Positions 47,001-58,442 of a DNA stretch of 64,000 nucleotides are shown one piece after another. The notes below the pieces were generated by a model that was given only the letters and a program-made list of their open reading frames with translations, did no database searches and was not told where the DNA came from. The stretch comes from Alternaria dauci (Eukaryota; Ascomycota; Dothideomycetes; Pleosporales; Pleosporaceae): assembly GCF_042100115.1 (NCBI RefSeq), contig NC_091272.1:1178001-1242000 (forward strand), in the 5' to 3' direction. The translations under genes and the position numbers were made by a program. Numbering within the stretch: position 1 is the stretch's first letter; every line of letters begins with the position of its first letter.

Positions 47001-47135
47001 AGGCATTATATTGCATCAGACTCCGCCCAGAAAGGCATCGAGATCGGTGACATGGTTGCTATCGCCGACGACTACGCTATCGCCGACTTGACGCTTAACA
47101 TGAAATGTCTTTTTACGCCCCTCGACGAGCTCTGA
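44095..47135 (+). CDS. Transcription factor: C2H2 zinc fingers plus fungal-specific domain
   Basis: Nuclear regulator of 958 residues. Exons are 44095-44701, 44751-45473, 45538-46581 and 46633-47135. The N-terminus is Pro/Gln/Ser/Thr-rich (about 1-175). Two tandem fingers follow: Cys183-x2-Cys186-x12-His199-x3-His203, then the linker TGERPY, then Cys211-x2-Cys214-x12-His227-x3-Cys231, so the second is CCHC. A low-complexity region with a CAA/CAG-coded Gln run follows. The second half is a fungal-trans-type regulatory domain (LLNFCFPNASLL, HWPLIHVATFDPF, ALVILHCQFLWHGS, ENEKRTRLAAYIYLIDASS). The exon 2/3 junction could also use GCAG|GTGGCC, changing a few residues. Intron 3 is 51 nt and stopless. 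Targets are unknown. Confidence 0.9.
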
Positions 47136-48258
47136 GCGTTGTTGCCCATTCCGATTCCATCACCAGAAACAGTTATCAAGCATCAAATCGAACAGAAATC
47201 CGAACGCGGTACCCATGCCACAGTACAGCTTCACTACAAAGTATCATCAGTATATCATCGAGATCTACATGTTCTCTACACTACCAAAATCACTAGAGGT
47301 CCAAAATTTTCGCAATTTTACCCAGCAGAAGTCGAAATCAGCTGGGCTATGCATTCTCATCGGAGTTTCCGGAGCCAACCTTGCGACCGACCGGCACGTA
47401 AGGCGTTACGACCACACATGGCGGCAATTACGATTTCCTTTCATATCATCAAAATAAAAAAGCATTAGACACATCAACTCGCCGGATACAGGCGACAACA
47501 CAAAGCAGAGTTTCATGGGACCATCGGCTGGATTCTTCATGAGGATGCAGCGCAGATTAGACCGTGTGGGTCATATTTGGCTTCAGTGTATATGTTAACT
47601 TGTTTCTTGAACCTCAATGGTTTGTCGCGTCATTCACTGCATTTCGAGGTGTTATTGTTCAACGGAGAAGGCATAGAATAGAGATAGGGTGTGTCTGTGT
47701 GTGTACCTTACGGGACTTGTGTGCCTAGAGCCTGCCCGTAAGGGACCAAAAAGTCGTCAATGAAATACGTTTACTCCCAAGACGGGTGGTGCCCTGATCA
47801 TGCATCGAAGTGACTAGAAAAGTGGATATGGTTCCGACTGACATGCTGACCCAGTTTCGTTCCGTACCCACCAAACTACCCGCTCCTTCCTATCTGTCAT
47901 GTCGACATGGATCGGCCCTTCTTGTCCACGTGCGCCGGAAACTACTCCGGGGAGAGCCAGGGAAGTGCTCACGCTATACAGGCATGATCTGGTTAGTACG
48001 TTGGAGACCTGAGGAGACAGGGGCTCCTCACTTGCCGCCTAGCTATTCTTCCTAACGCACCACCTGCATGAGGGTTCAGTGGGGTGATTAAGCGCCGAGA
48101 TCACCAACATGTCTCTATTTGGTACAGTTGCTCCTTTTGCAGCTTGCAAGTCGCGCATCCATGTGGAGGATCAGCTGGAACGTCCTGTCTACGTCAAACT
48201 GGAGACGAGCCTTCAAAGAGCGGGCGAGCGCATGTCGATTAGACGGTACGCGACTGTG

Positions 48259-48323
48259 TCCAACGTATTCTATCTTATAAAAGCGCACAGAAGGTATACG
48301 TTGCGCGTCGTAGGTGTTCGCCA
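48259..48323 (+). repeat. 65-bp direct repeat, copy 1
   Basis: Identical over 65 bases to the copy at 48407-48471, 148 bp downstream. It starts tccaacgtattc and ends ggtgttcgcca, with TATAAAA at 48276-48282. After the identical part both copies share AAACCAATGA a little further on, so the duplicated unit was probably longer and has diverged. Confidence 0.9.
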
Positions 48324-48406
48324 TCCCCAAAGCTCAAAACCAATGATTATCGCGACACAGTAAGCGTCCCAGGAGACCAAAAAAAGCGACTTTACATTCT
48401 CGTGTT

Positions 48407-48471
48407 TCCAACGTATTCTATCTTATAAAAGCGCACAGAAGGTATACGTTGCGCGTCGTAGGTGTTCGCCA
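48407..48471 (+). repeat. 65-bp direct repeat, copy 2
   Basis: Second identical copy, with TATAAAA at 48424-48430. It lies about 230 bp before the HET gene's start codon, a plausible core-promoter distance for a fungal gene. Confidence 0.9.
48424..48430 (+). promoter_or_regulatory. Candidate TATA box of the HET gene
   Basis: TATAAAA inside repeat copy 2, upstream of the ATG at 48702. A second identical box lies 148 bp upstream in copy 1. Assignment is by position and sequence only. Confidence 0.4.
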
Positions 48472-48701
48472 CGGGGAGAAACCATCAAACCAATGAGAAG
48501 CGCAAGATAAGAATCACGTGGACTTGCGCCTATCGGTCTTCGCAAGCTGTAGCCTAATGTCTCTTCAGCTGCCAGCCTGCCCTCCGTTTTTACACCATCT
48601 TGTCCGGTCTTGTTGCTCCTACGTACATCTCCTGTGGCACGCCCTCTTCGCTGCTTGACATTGCATATTCTGGATAGCAAAAGCGCCTCCCACGATGGAG
48701 C

Positions 48702-50736
48702 ATGGACACAAGGAACCTGGGGATGCTTCCATGGCATTCAGGCGAGGATACCACTTTCTGTGAACAATGCGTGGACATGTTTTCAAGAATACAAAGATAT
48801 CTGGTTGATCGGGATAAAGCAGACTTCGCGGCACGAGCAGTAATGAGATCTCCAAAGACGGCTAGCAAAGCTCTTTACCCGAGCGAGTACGAGGAGGAAC
48901 TGACTGTCAAACTCAACGGCAGTGTCCAGGCATTAAGAGCTTCGGTCTGTGGAGTTTGTCGATTAATAGGAACGGCAATCCATGAGCACGCAATTTACGA
49001 TAGAGAAGGACGGAGAGCGCTGGAAATCCAAGCACCCATCTTCCGTTGGTCTCAAGATGACTATGGTCGTTGGTATCTTCATTATCGATTCGAAAGTGAG
49101 ATTGCGTGGTCGCACCTTTCTCGTCTGGATCTGGCTATTGGAGTCAGTCACTATGACTCCGCTCAGTCCTATCCTCCGATGTGTGATTTCGACTTGGTCA
49201 GAGGTTGGATTCGTCGTTGTGTAGGCTCCCGTGATCTTTGTCGTCTAAAGCAACAGAGGCCATTGCGGGATCTTAGAGTCATCGATTGTTCCCAGAGGAT
49301 CGTTGTCCCAGCGCCAGGCGATTGCTATTATGTGGCATTATCTTACGTGTGGGGCGACGCCGGCAATTCGATGCTGCAAGAAACTTCCAAGTTGCCAATC
49401 AAGTTACCCGCTACAATAGAAGATAGTATTACTGCTACTCTGCGTCTTGGTTATCGATATCTTTGGGTGGACAAATACGTGCGTCTCACTGTCTTTCCCG
49501 TTCGAGACCTCTGGTTCGGCTAACTACCGCTTTAGTGTGTGCATCAACAGGATTCCAGCGACAAGCATATCCAGATTCAGCAAATGGATATCATATATGC
49601 TTCAGCCCAGACCACCTTGATTGCAGCAGTTGGCGAAGATTGCGCGTATGGTTTACCCGGCGTAGGACGGGAACGAAGACTATCTGACTTGGCCGCTACC
49701 ATTGGATTCATAACGCTGAAATTGGAACCAAATCCTGTAGGCTTCCAGATCGTGGATTCAAAGTGGTCAACTCGTGGCTGGTGAGTAATATATTGAACCT
49801 AGCAGAAAGCTATGCCCCGTAACCTGACACCGCCGTTTCAGGACTCTCCAAGAAGGATATCTCTCCAGAAGAAGACTTTATTTCACGGCCTACCAGATGC
49901 TGTTCTTTTGCAAAGACTTCACTGGGTACGAAAAAAGCGGGATCGGTCATTACCCAAGGACACAGCCTCTACAACATACCGTGCCTCAATCGACTGATGA
50001 TGGGTTGAGCAGAGGAACGGGACTTTTAAAGATTTATTCACTACGTACTCTCAGCTTTCAGTCGGATGCTCTAAATGCTATACTGGGCATCTTGAAATCT
50101 CTTCGCACCGAGCAAGACCCGATAGGAAGCGTCTGGGGCGTTCCTTTTGGAAAGATCTCACGCCGGCGCAGAGCACCTGAGTTTCGTTTGTGCCTCTATT
50201 GGAGAAAATCGAGATCTATATTGAAAACAAGCGTTAGACGGCGCCACGATTTCCCGAGTTGGTCACCTCTTGCGTGGGAGGGAATCGAGATCATATGTCG
50301 CCGGACCCAGTATCCTCTATCGGCGACGACCATACCGGCATTCTGGGAGCAATGTGATCGTCAGTACAGTGCTACGAGAGGTTGTGAAGTGTCACGCGAC
50401 CTCTTGCTCACAGTGTATATTGTCCAAATGTCCGTGAAACACACCGGAGACGACGAGAAGCGCCGACACTGGCTCATTCTTCCTCTTGAGCACCGTAACG
50501 TTGATCCGGAAATATTCTGGGATGATCCAGAGGCCGAATCTGAAGAGGTAAAATCAGTGGTGTGTGTTTTCACCGTCGAAAGGTACTCGAATAAAACGGA
50601 GCTCGTCTTCATTCTCATTGAACCGTCTGGAGAGAAATACAAACGAAAGGGGATCTCCGAAACTGTTATAGGCTCTTCAGCAGAACTAGACAGGTGGTCG
50701 AGGAACCAGGTCCGGCGAAACATCGTTCTATTATGA
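48702..50736 (+). CDS. Heterokaryon-incompatibility (HET) domain protein, 638 residues
   Basis: Member of the fungal HET family, whose proteins trigger cell death after fusion of unlike individuals or in innate-immunity-like responses. Exons are 48702-49478, 49536-49780 and 49842-50736. The HET domain spans about residues 210-350: YVALSYVWGD, then LPATIEDSITATLRLGYRYL, WVDKYCVHQQDSSDKHIQIQ, and RGWTLQEGYLSRRRLYFT. N-terminal Cys pairs (CEQC near residue 20 and CGVC near 83) are visible but not a known finger. No NACHT, WD or prion-like domain is attached, so it is a stand-alone HET protein. An ATG 7 bases upstream in another frame opens a 22-codon ORF that overlaps this start. It appears intact. 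Confidence 0.94.
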
Positions 50737-53700
50737 GCCGTGTTCGCTACTGGCATCCATCCGAGATGGCGGGCTTCGGGTGATCCATAATACAGTTCCT
50801 ATGGATGAACGAAAGAGGGGTTGGGTGTAAGCCTTGGTACTGCTCTAATTACGTATCTTGAGTGGACGGTAGAAGATTGTATGTGATACGCGAACGATAT
50901 CTTGCGCGCTCATCTTACACTGAGTCTCGTAGAAAAGACATGATCTTTCTCGGGTATCGATGTAAAGTGTCATCACCAATGACTCGTGTATATCTCTGCG
51001 AGGATAAGGCATCCCGTAGACGTTGTAGGTACAGACTAGCAATCGTATTGATTCCTATCCAAAACCGTCTACCGTATCAAGACAGGAAGATGACATGTAG
51101 AGATGTGTAGATGGAAGCGTACGAGCATCGATTTAAGGAAGAAATCCGAATATCCCAGCTGGAATTGGGCAGTCGTCCTGCGATGTGCGTACCGATCGAG
51201 TGCCAGCTGTGCGGGTCGCGTTCAGCTAGTCCGTTGAGTTGTTCAGGTTGACTGCGACCGTTGTTCGTCTCTCGATTCAATCAGTTAGCGAGCGAGCTCT
51301 GTGGGATCACATCAAAGCTGATACCTCCTTCCAAGTTGATCGCAAATATCAGTTTTCCCACCTCGTTCAGATGTCTCTATAGTGAATAGATAGTAATACC
51401 CTTTTGAAGGAACCGTAACAATAATATAGAGAAAATAACTCCTCCAAAATTCAGATTGAGATCGATGCTTGGATATGTGGTGTGTGTTGTTTTGTTAGGC
51501 AGCAATAAGCGTCTTGCTCCGGAAGAGCGGCGTGAGACCATTGACATAGCGCATGTTCAACATGGCACAATAACAGCTCCACGATACTACAAGATTGGCG
51601 AGGGTACTCGAAGTTTAGAAGCGTCGTTGATAAATACCACACATGTCCATATACTCTCTGTATAGGGCGAAGCAATCTGCTGCAGCTTCAAGATTCCAGC
51701 TCAGTCTCGTGATCATACCTCAAAGAAGAAGGAGCGATAGGACCCTTTCCTCTTCCTCCCCCAAATCGCAGGGGAAACACGGAGACCCGGAAACTGAGGC
51801 TCTCCCCACCCCACCCTTGGAACAAGACACGACTGCGGCAGCCGTTGGTCGATCGGTCACTCAACGATACTATACTTGCAGCAATAGCATTCATCGGTAT
51901 GATGTGTTCTTATCGGGGCTTGCGTCTCAAAAAGGGTAGGGGTGGCTGGGAGTTGCCGGCCCTGACTATCTTTGTATACTTATTCCGACCCTGCATGCAG
52001 TTCGTGAAAGCAGCGCCAGTTGTCGTTGTCACGACAGTAGCTAGTTAGAGCGGGCCTCAACACTAGTCTGACGAGCAGCGCCGCTCCGCCACCCACCTCT
52101 CGAACGAAAGGAAACAGCAAGAATCATCCGATCAGCGCATCTCATGGCTTCCATGGTACGAGAAACAGGATTTCTGCGGTCATGCTATAGGATAACGCAC
52201 CCGTGACTGCGTGCCTGAGGATGTGCTGAGAAGATGTTTGCCCACCCACTCTTCCAATGTAGGAAGACTTGGCCGATCCAATAATCCCAAGGGTTGAGTA
52301 CCCGCAGGCTAGTTCGGCTGAGGATCTTTGCCGTGGAAGCCGTCAGTTGATCGGACACGAGAATGAGTATGACGAGATTCTGCGCATGTTCTCGGTGGAT
52401 GGGCATGCCAGTGACTGCGGAGCCAAACTGCAGAGCGGGGTGCACGACGGAAGTGTGATTTGCGGGATGAAACTCGGAGAAGTATCTTTACGAAGGATCT
52501 GAAGTCTCTGAAGTTTTGACCAAGGCCATACGTTCATGAATTCGACCTTTGCCCGGCGGCTCAAAAAGCGGTACATTCATCACCCCGAACGAGCAGCAGC
52601 TAAGATTGTACCGATTATCGGACCTTACAACGCTACGATATCCACCAAACGCTAAAAAGCTGCTTCCGAACAGTATCATCAGTCGATATCCAGTTGCTGC
52701 TTGTCTCAGCAGTGCAGTGTTGATGGTTCAGCCAGCCTGAACAGGGAAGAATTACGACGACTCACTTCGTGTGTATGTCCGATGCCAGCTGTCGTGCCCA
52801 GCTGGCACAAGTTACAGAGAACATGCAGCTTTCAGGGGTGGAAGCTCGCCCAGTCCTGGTTCGACTGCTGTCAACAACAGTCACTGGACGCCAAAGACAT
52901 CCAGCAACGACTTCGTGATATGCTCACTGGCCAGGAGACATATGAGCCACATCGAGGAAATAAGGACGCTATTAACCAGCAAATTATTTCCCGACCGATG
53001 GTGGAGCTTGTTCAAAGCGGGGCTGGCATTGTAGAATCAATACGGCATTCACATGTCGCGCAACTGTGGCGTTGTTGATTACCCGTCCCCGGATTATGGT
53101 TTACAGAATTTTGACATTTCGGTGGACAGAAGGCGTATCTTGTGACGACGCTCGCGCCGTGATCCCGCTGAAGAGACGCCTTGGGCTTAGACATGTAATC
53201 ACAACGTAATGTGTGGTTAGTCGCTCCGCGTTACAAACGGCCTTGACTGGTAACATACTGATCCAGTAAGCCGGAAGCTGTGTCCATCCACAGCTGTATT
53301 GTTTGATTTCACGGCATCTGCACAGACCAATAGTTCGTGGGCTATCCGTGACCTTGATAGAATTCGGCGGTGTCGTTGTACCGTCGATCTCGGAGACTGA
53401 CCGAATTGTCGCCCAAAGGCTGTGTGCATATCGCTCACATGCACATGACATCAACACGGCCTGGTGTTTTTGGATGGTAGATCATGAAGTTAGGTTGGTT
53501 CGAAACTTCTTTGACGTGAGATTTGGGTGGACACACGTCAGGGTCGGAGAATTACGCGCGTTTACTAGGTCTGCGCACTGGCAAGATGCCTGAGCACAGC
53601 GCAGACCAAAACGAGGTCATAGCCGGTGGCCGGTCGGTTCTTTGTTAAAGACCTGGATATGGCTAGCAGGGCTGATCAGAAACTGTCTCTGCGCCGATTA

Positions 53701-56700
53701 GTGGTCCGTTTCGTTGTTGTTATAGTAGTCTGCGGATGCCATCGGCCGGGCCGTACAACGCCAACAGCTCGGTACCAGGCCATGCAGCTGCTCTCAAAGC
53801 TAAGTGTAATGACAAAGGATTCCCAACCACTGATCGCAAGTCATCAGCAGCACTGGTCTACTGATGGTTCTTGAAAAAGCATGGTGCGCCAGCCCCCCTG
53901 GGATATGTACTTACTGCGGAACAACCACCATTCATAGTGCCGGTTCTGTAGATATGGGCAAGTTAGCAAAAAGTTCTAATTGCAACTTGCATATAGTCGG
54001 AAGCTGAGTCAGATTAGGTTCTAGGGTATTACTCCGTGACTCAAAATCCCGTTGGCGCAAAGTTGTGCGTCTTCAACAGTTCCACTGGATCCGTTGTGCG
54101 AGTCCTAGAACGGCGAGCAATGGACCGTTCCCGCCGCGGCCCTAACTGCCATACTATACGTGAAAGCACACTATAGCTTCATGTGTCCTGGTATAGGCCA
54201 TCTGTGAATGAAACCACTGAGAGTCAGAGCCATGCTGGCATATCCCGGCTTCGCTTGAGCATGGAGTGGGCGATTTGGTATGCGCAAAAACAGCAGCGAG
54301 GCGTTTGAACTCGCAGTAGCTCCACTAGCAGGACACCTTCAATACAAAACAGATGACCAGACTTTGAAATGTGTTGCCAGATTGGAATGTATACGCCCTT
54401 GATGGATCGCGATCGCTTTCAGCGCCGTCAGCATCGAATCAAAAGACTGCTATTCCGCTCGGGTACTATCTCCGTCCGACAGCCAGGAAACTGGACCAGA
54501 GAGAGCAGTCCAGCGGATAAACTATTTGTTGGTAGCTTGGACAGTTGGCCGGGCAGTGCGTGTTCAAAAATCTCTTCGACGTCGACGGGCCGTGCAGTAA
54601 TGGACAAACGATTCTGTTTTCTAGACGCTGCGTCACATCGATGTTTCTTGACGATCACTCGATCAGGAGACCCGAAATAAGCTGTCCTGGTGTAACGCGC
54701 CATACGCAATAATCGGCAGACATCTGCTGCGACAGCCTGTCGATCATGCAGCCTCCAGGCTACTTCGAGTCGGCTGAGACAGCACAGAAGGGCCAGCGAC
54801 GGTTCCTGATCTTCCCGATAGTACATTTGAGGCGGCTGCGGGTCGCCATGATTCTATCGATTACGAAGACTGCTTGACAGCCGATCATCGCCGTCACGGG
54901 GGATACGGGAGGCTGCAGCTTATTGTACGTCGCCAGCAGACGCCCTGCAGGGTAGTCGAGTGCTTCGTGACCTCAAGATTGGATGCACCACCGTCTCAAG
55001 CGGCGATCCCGCAAGTCCACACAGCCACCATCTACATCTACACTTCAACGGCTGCCGTGCGTAGGTGCAGTGAAATGTCATGGCCGGTGCCGAAAGCACC
55101 AGGGGTCAGGCACAAAGTGCGGTGAGACGATCAAGAACTAAGCGAAAAGGCTGCTCCATGAACCTGGAGTAGAGACACGTCAGATGATAGTCCCGGTTCA
55201 AGGTCAAAGGAATGCGCCCAGGTCAGTCTCATTTTAGCTTCTGCAGCAAGCCCGGCGGCCTGCCTCGCCCACTAGTCAAGGCTGATAGTGTGGCAGCGAT
55301 TGGCTCAACCTGGATATGAACTACTCTTTGAGAGGCAAGGAATGCATTGCGAAGAACCGGGTGGTCGTCGTGCGTCAGCCCTAGGCGCTCGGTGGTCGGC
55401 CGCAACGTGCGATGCACATGAGCACGGGGAAGCTCAGGACTGGCATGTCACCTTACCCGCGTGCATCATGGCCGAGGCTCGCAAGGAGGTTAGGAACAAC
55501 GAACGTTGGCGCGGTACGGGGTGCCGACGTCGTGACGATGCTGACGATGATGGTGAATTGGGAGATTTGGCGGAAGGCGAGTCGCAACTGGAAAGATGGC
55601 AGGACGCGCGCTAGAGCCCAGAGCGGTAAGGCGCAGCCGCAGGTGAGGGAGGAATACCCGGGCGACGCTGCACGTCACCGGGCGCTCTTTCCCAATCCCC
55701 TGCCACGCCCCATCCCTCGATCCTGTATCGCGCCTCATCTCGACTACGCGTAACGGAGCCGCTACGGGGCCGTCGCTTCTCGTCACCCACACCGTTCATC
55801 CCCTGGACTCGAAATGCCGTTCGCCGCGTCCATATCGTCGCTTGACAGCAAGCGCCGAGAAAGGCGAAGCTCTGCGGACAGCGGGCGTCGTTGACTGGCT
55901 GTGCCCTCTTTCGGAGCATTGCGCATCTACCTACCACAGCGTCGGGTCGTCGTGTGCTTGGGGGCAGATGGAAGCCCGGATCATGGCGCTGATAGTGCTC
56001 TAACCCAAACCTCGAGGCGATGCAACATCTGCGCATCGCTCGCCGGCCGTGGCGCTTGTATGTCGTTGCTTTCCCTCGTTGCCAGCCGTCACGTCAAGCC
56101 GCCCCCCCTCGAAGCCAAGTAATGTCGTCGCGCTCGTCTCTGCGACAGGTAACGGCCTCGGGCCCAGCCCCCTATTGCCTCTTGTTTCCTCTTTCACTGT
56201 CCATCTGCGGGACGACCTGTCGTCTGCCAACGGTTACCGGCCCGTGGCGCTGCTAGCTACGCCTGGTCTTGGCCCTTTCGCCATCTGCTGCTGACTGGAC
56301 GCCGTCGTGACTGATAGTCCAATCTAGCAGAGCCATGACCAGAGCAAACTATGATCATCCGTTCGCTTCATGGGTTGTTCTGAGCGGCTGATCGAGATGA
56401 AACATCATAGACCCGCCAGTCTGGTCGCTCTGCTGCCGTGTCAAGTTGGCCCCCATTTCGAGAGTGGTGTCGTGGTCAATGTTCCTGCATCGCCGCACAG
56501 GACTGTGATGTCTTTGCCGGGCGAGCCAGTCAATGTGCGGCATGTAGGTGGGTCACGGTCCCGCGACATAGTAGGGCCTGCGTTCCCGTGAAGGAATGGA
56601 GTGCGAAACTCAACGACTATTCGAAAGACGTAAGCCTAGGTATCAGGGCGAATTGATCCTCCTAACACCGGAAATGTATACATTCTCCATTGGGAAAGGC

Positions 56701-58442
56701 TCGCTGCTGCAGCTTGCCAATACTACCGTGGTGCTAGAAAACGGCCGTGGTCTGAGCAGAACGGATCATTTGCATTGGGGCTGAATCTTGATTCAGCATG
56801 CTAATCATGCTTCGAGGCTATCCTCCTCTGGTAGGCACTTCTCCTTTGAGCCAACAAGTCCGTCCTCACTCTAGCCAACTTCTACCCTGTATCGAGCTGT
56901 AGCGCTTCCTGTCTGTCAACGGTACTTCAACTGTCCACTCTCTGTATACTCATCCCCATTCGACGGCTGTCCGTGTCATCGGACCCTCCCACTCCATTCA
57001 TCGCTTGCCGTTAGTCCATTCCCTAGACCCACTATTCCCAGCAGTTTTCAAGTCATTGTTTTGAGACCATACACCGGTAGACTACCAACCTCACAGATCA
57101 CGGGGGTGGTGAGCCCTGGCAAGCTTGTGCAACAGTCTGAGAGCAGGAGGTCAAATCTCGAGAGAGGGCACGGTGCATATATGCTTCGGCCCCTTCACCA
57201 TACGAATCTTTGGTGCACCAAGCCAGGCTCACATCTATTGCAATATCTTAACAGTACTCAGGTCATTGCTTGTGGTTATACTCGAGGCTATCAATCTCAA
57301 GGCAGATCGTCAAGTGTGTCTGTCAAGCGCATCCACGAACCTGGTGTGCGTATATACCCAGTATCCGACAACGGGTCAGCATCCTCGTCGAAGCCGCCAC
57401 GATCGCATCTCAGTCGACGCCACATCATTGTATTTGGAAGACTGCAGCAAAACCCTGTAAGCTCCACTCTCATTGCGACATTACCCTCTGTCGATATTGC
57501 GAGACTGACAGATCGCAGTACTGCGACGTCAGAGACGCGCCCACACCGCCTACTTCGCAGCTAGATATCAAGTACGCAACGACAAGGCCGCTATCCGTAC
57601 CTGTCTGTGCGTAGGATTCGAGATCCCAGATCTGTGTAGGGTACGGAAAGGAGCAAAGCGCAGCTGCGGGCCTCTTCGCTCGCGTAGACGAGCCGTTATA
57701 TCTTCAGGGCTTAAAGTGTTGCGTAGCTGCCGTGGGTGACTTCAACGCACATTGCATCGCACCTTCTTCAACCCTAAAACTGTCAGTTTGTCCGCCAACT
57801 TTCCACCATCATCACCATTATGACGAGCCCATTGACTGACCAAGCTCTGTGATAGATCTGAGCGCTGAACTACCAACTCAATCGAGCCAACTAGGCGCCT
57901 AACACGAGTTAAGGATTGCTGAACATACGCATTGCTGTGCCTGCTTGCACTAGCCGCACTTTCCCAGGCCGAACATCAGCATTACCGGAGTCCAGCCCCC
58001 AGCGAGGCGCAGCGGCAGCTAATCGAGGATCCCGCCCTTGTACCGGCTAAACCCCACAGATTGCTTCTCAAGCGAATCAACAGCGGGATTAGACGAGTCG
58101 ACGGCCTTCACCACCATCTCCTTTCAGCACCCCTTTGACGCTTGGCTCGGCACCCCGAAGCCCAGCATCACAGTCGCTACGCAAAGCCCTGACTCGGCCG
58201 GTCGAATCAGCGTCTCGAGCGACGGCGCGAAGCAGTTCGTCCGCAGCGGAAATCTGTCAGCAGCGAATCCTTTCGCCACTGCCGGCGCCATCGAAGTCGA
58301 CCCAGACTGTCGGAACTGCTGCGTAGAGCGGCAGAGTCGGGCGTGAGATTCAGTCTCTCGTAAGGGCTGTCGCATCCTCACAAGGCGGCGCGACAGATCT
58401 CAGCAAAACAACGGTACATTACTGGTTGTTGTTGTTGCCGCA
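50737..58442. other. Gene-poor 7.7 kb upstream of the VIB-1-type gene
   Basis: I read both strands and found only short ORFs (mostly under 140 codons) with no domain and no phase-consistent splicing. Protein-like scraps occur near 52270-53080 and 53300-53590, but they do not link. Composition is ordinary, without the AT bias expected of RIP-mutated repeats. Around 56880-57060 the plus strand is strongly CT-rich, as at fungal transcription starts, so a leader of about 1.4 kb for the VIB-1 gene is likely. No tRNA or transposon was recognised. Confidence 0.55.

Larger units (their letters stand above)
47136..48701. other. Intergenic, about 1.57 kb, with duplicated TATA-containing element
   Basis: 3' flank of the C2H2 gene, then the upstream region of the HET gene. 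It carries the two copies of a 65-bp direct repeat described separately. An 84-codon ORF (48109-48363) overlaps copy 1, but I could not support it as a gene. Confidence 0.55.

Noticed and set aside
48109..48363. 84-codon ORF covering the first copy of the direct repeat
   Set aside because: The second repeat copy is not in an open context, there is no recognisable protein, and the sequence is better explained as promoter duplication.
52270..53080. Possible degenerate gene from several adjacent short frames
   Set aside because: I could not join the frames with usable splice sites, and no domain is visible. It could be a relic, but there is no positive evidence.
54428..54826. 132-codon leftward frame in the 50.7-58.4 kb gap
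   Set aside because: Protein-like in places but isolated, with no family resemblance, no partner exons and a competing frame on the other strand.
57580..57660. tRNA-like T-arm (GGATTCGAGATCCC)
   Set aside because: Only four of five T-stem pairs form, and I found no matching acceptor stem, D-arm or anticodon arm. Other GTTCGA sites (for example near 4030, 9616, 11050, 25910 and 49495) failed the same test.
50737..58442. RIP-mutated transposon relic
   Set aside because: GC is close to the window average, without the TA-rich, CA/TG-depleted look of RIP, and no terminal repeats or transposase-like frames are present.
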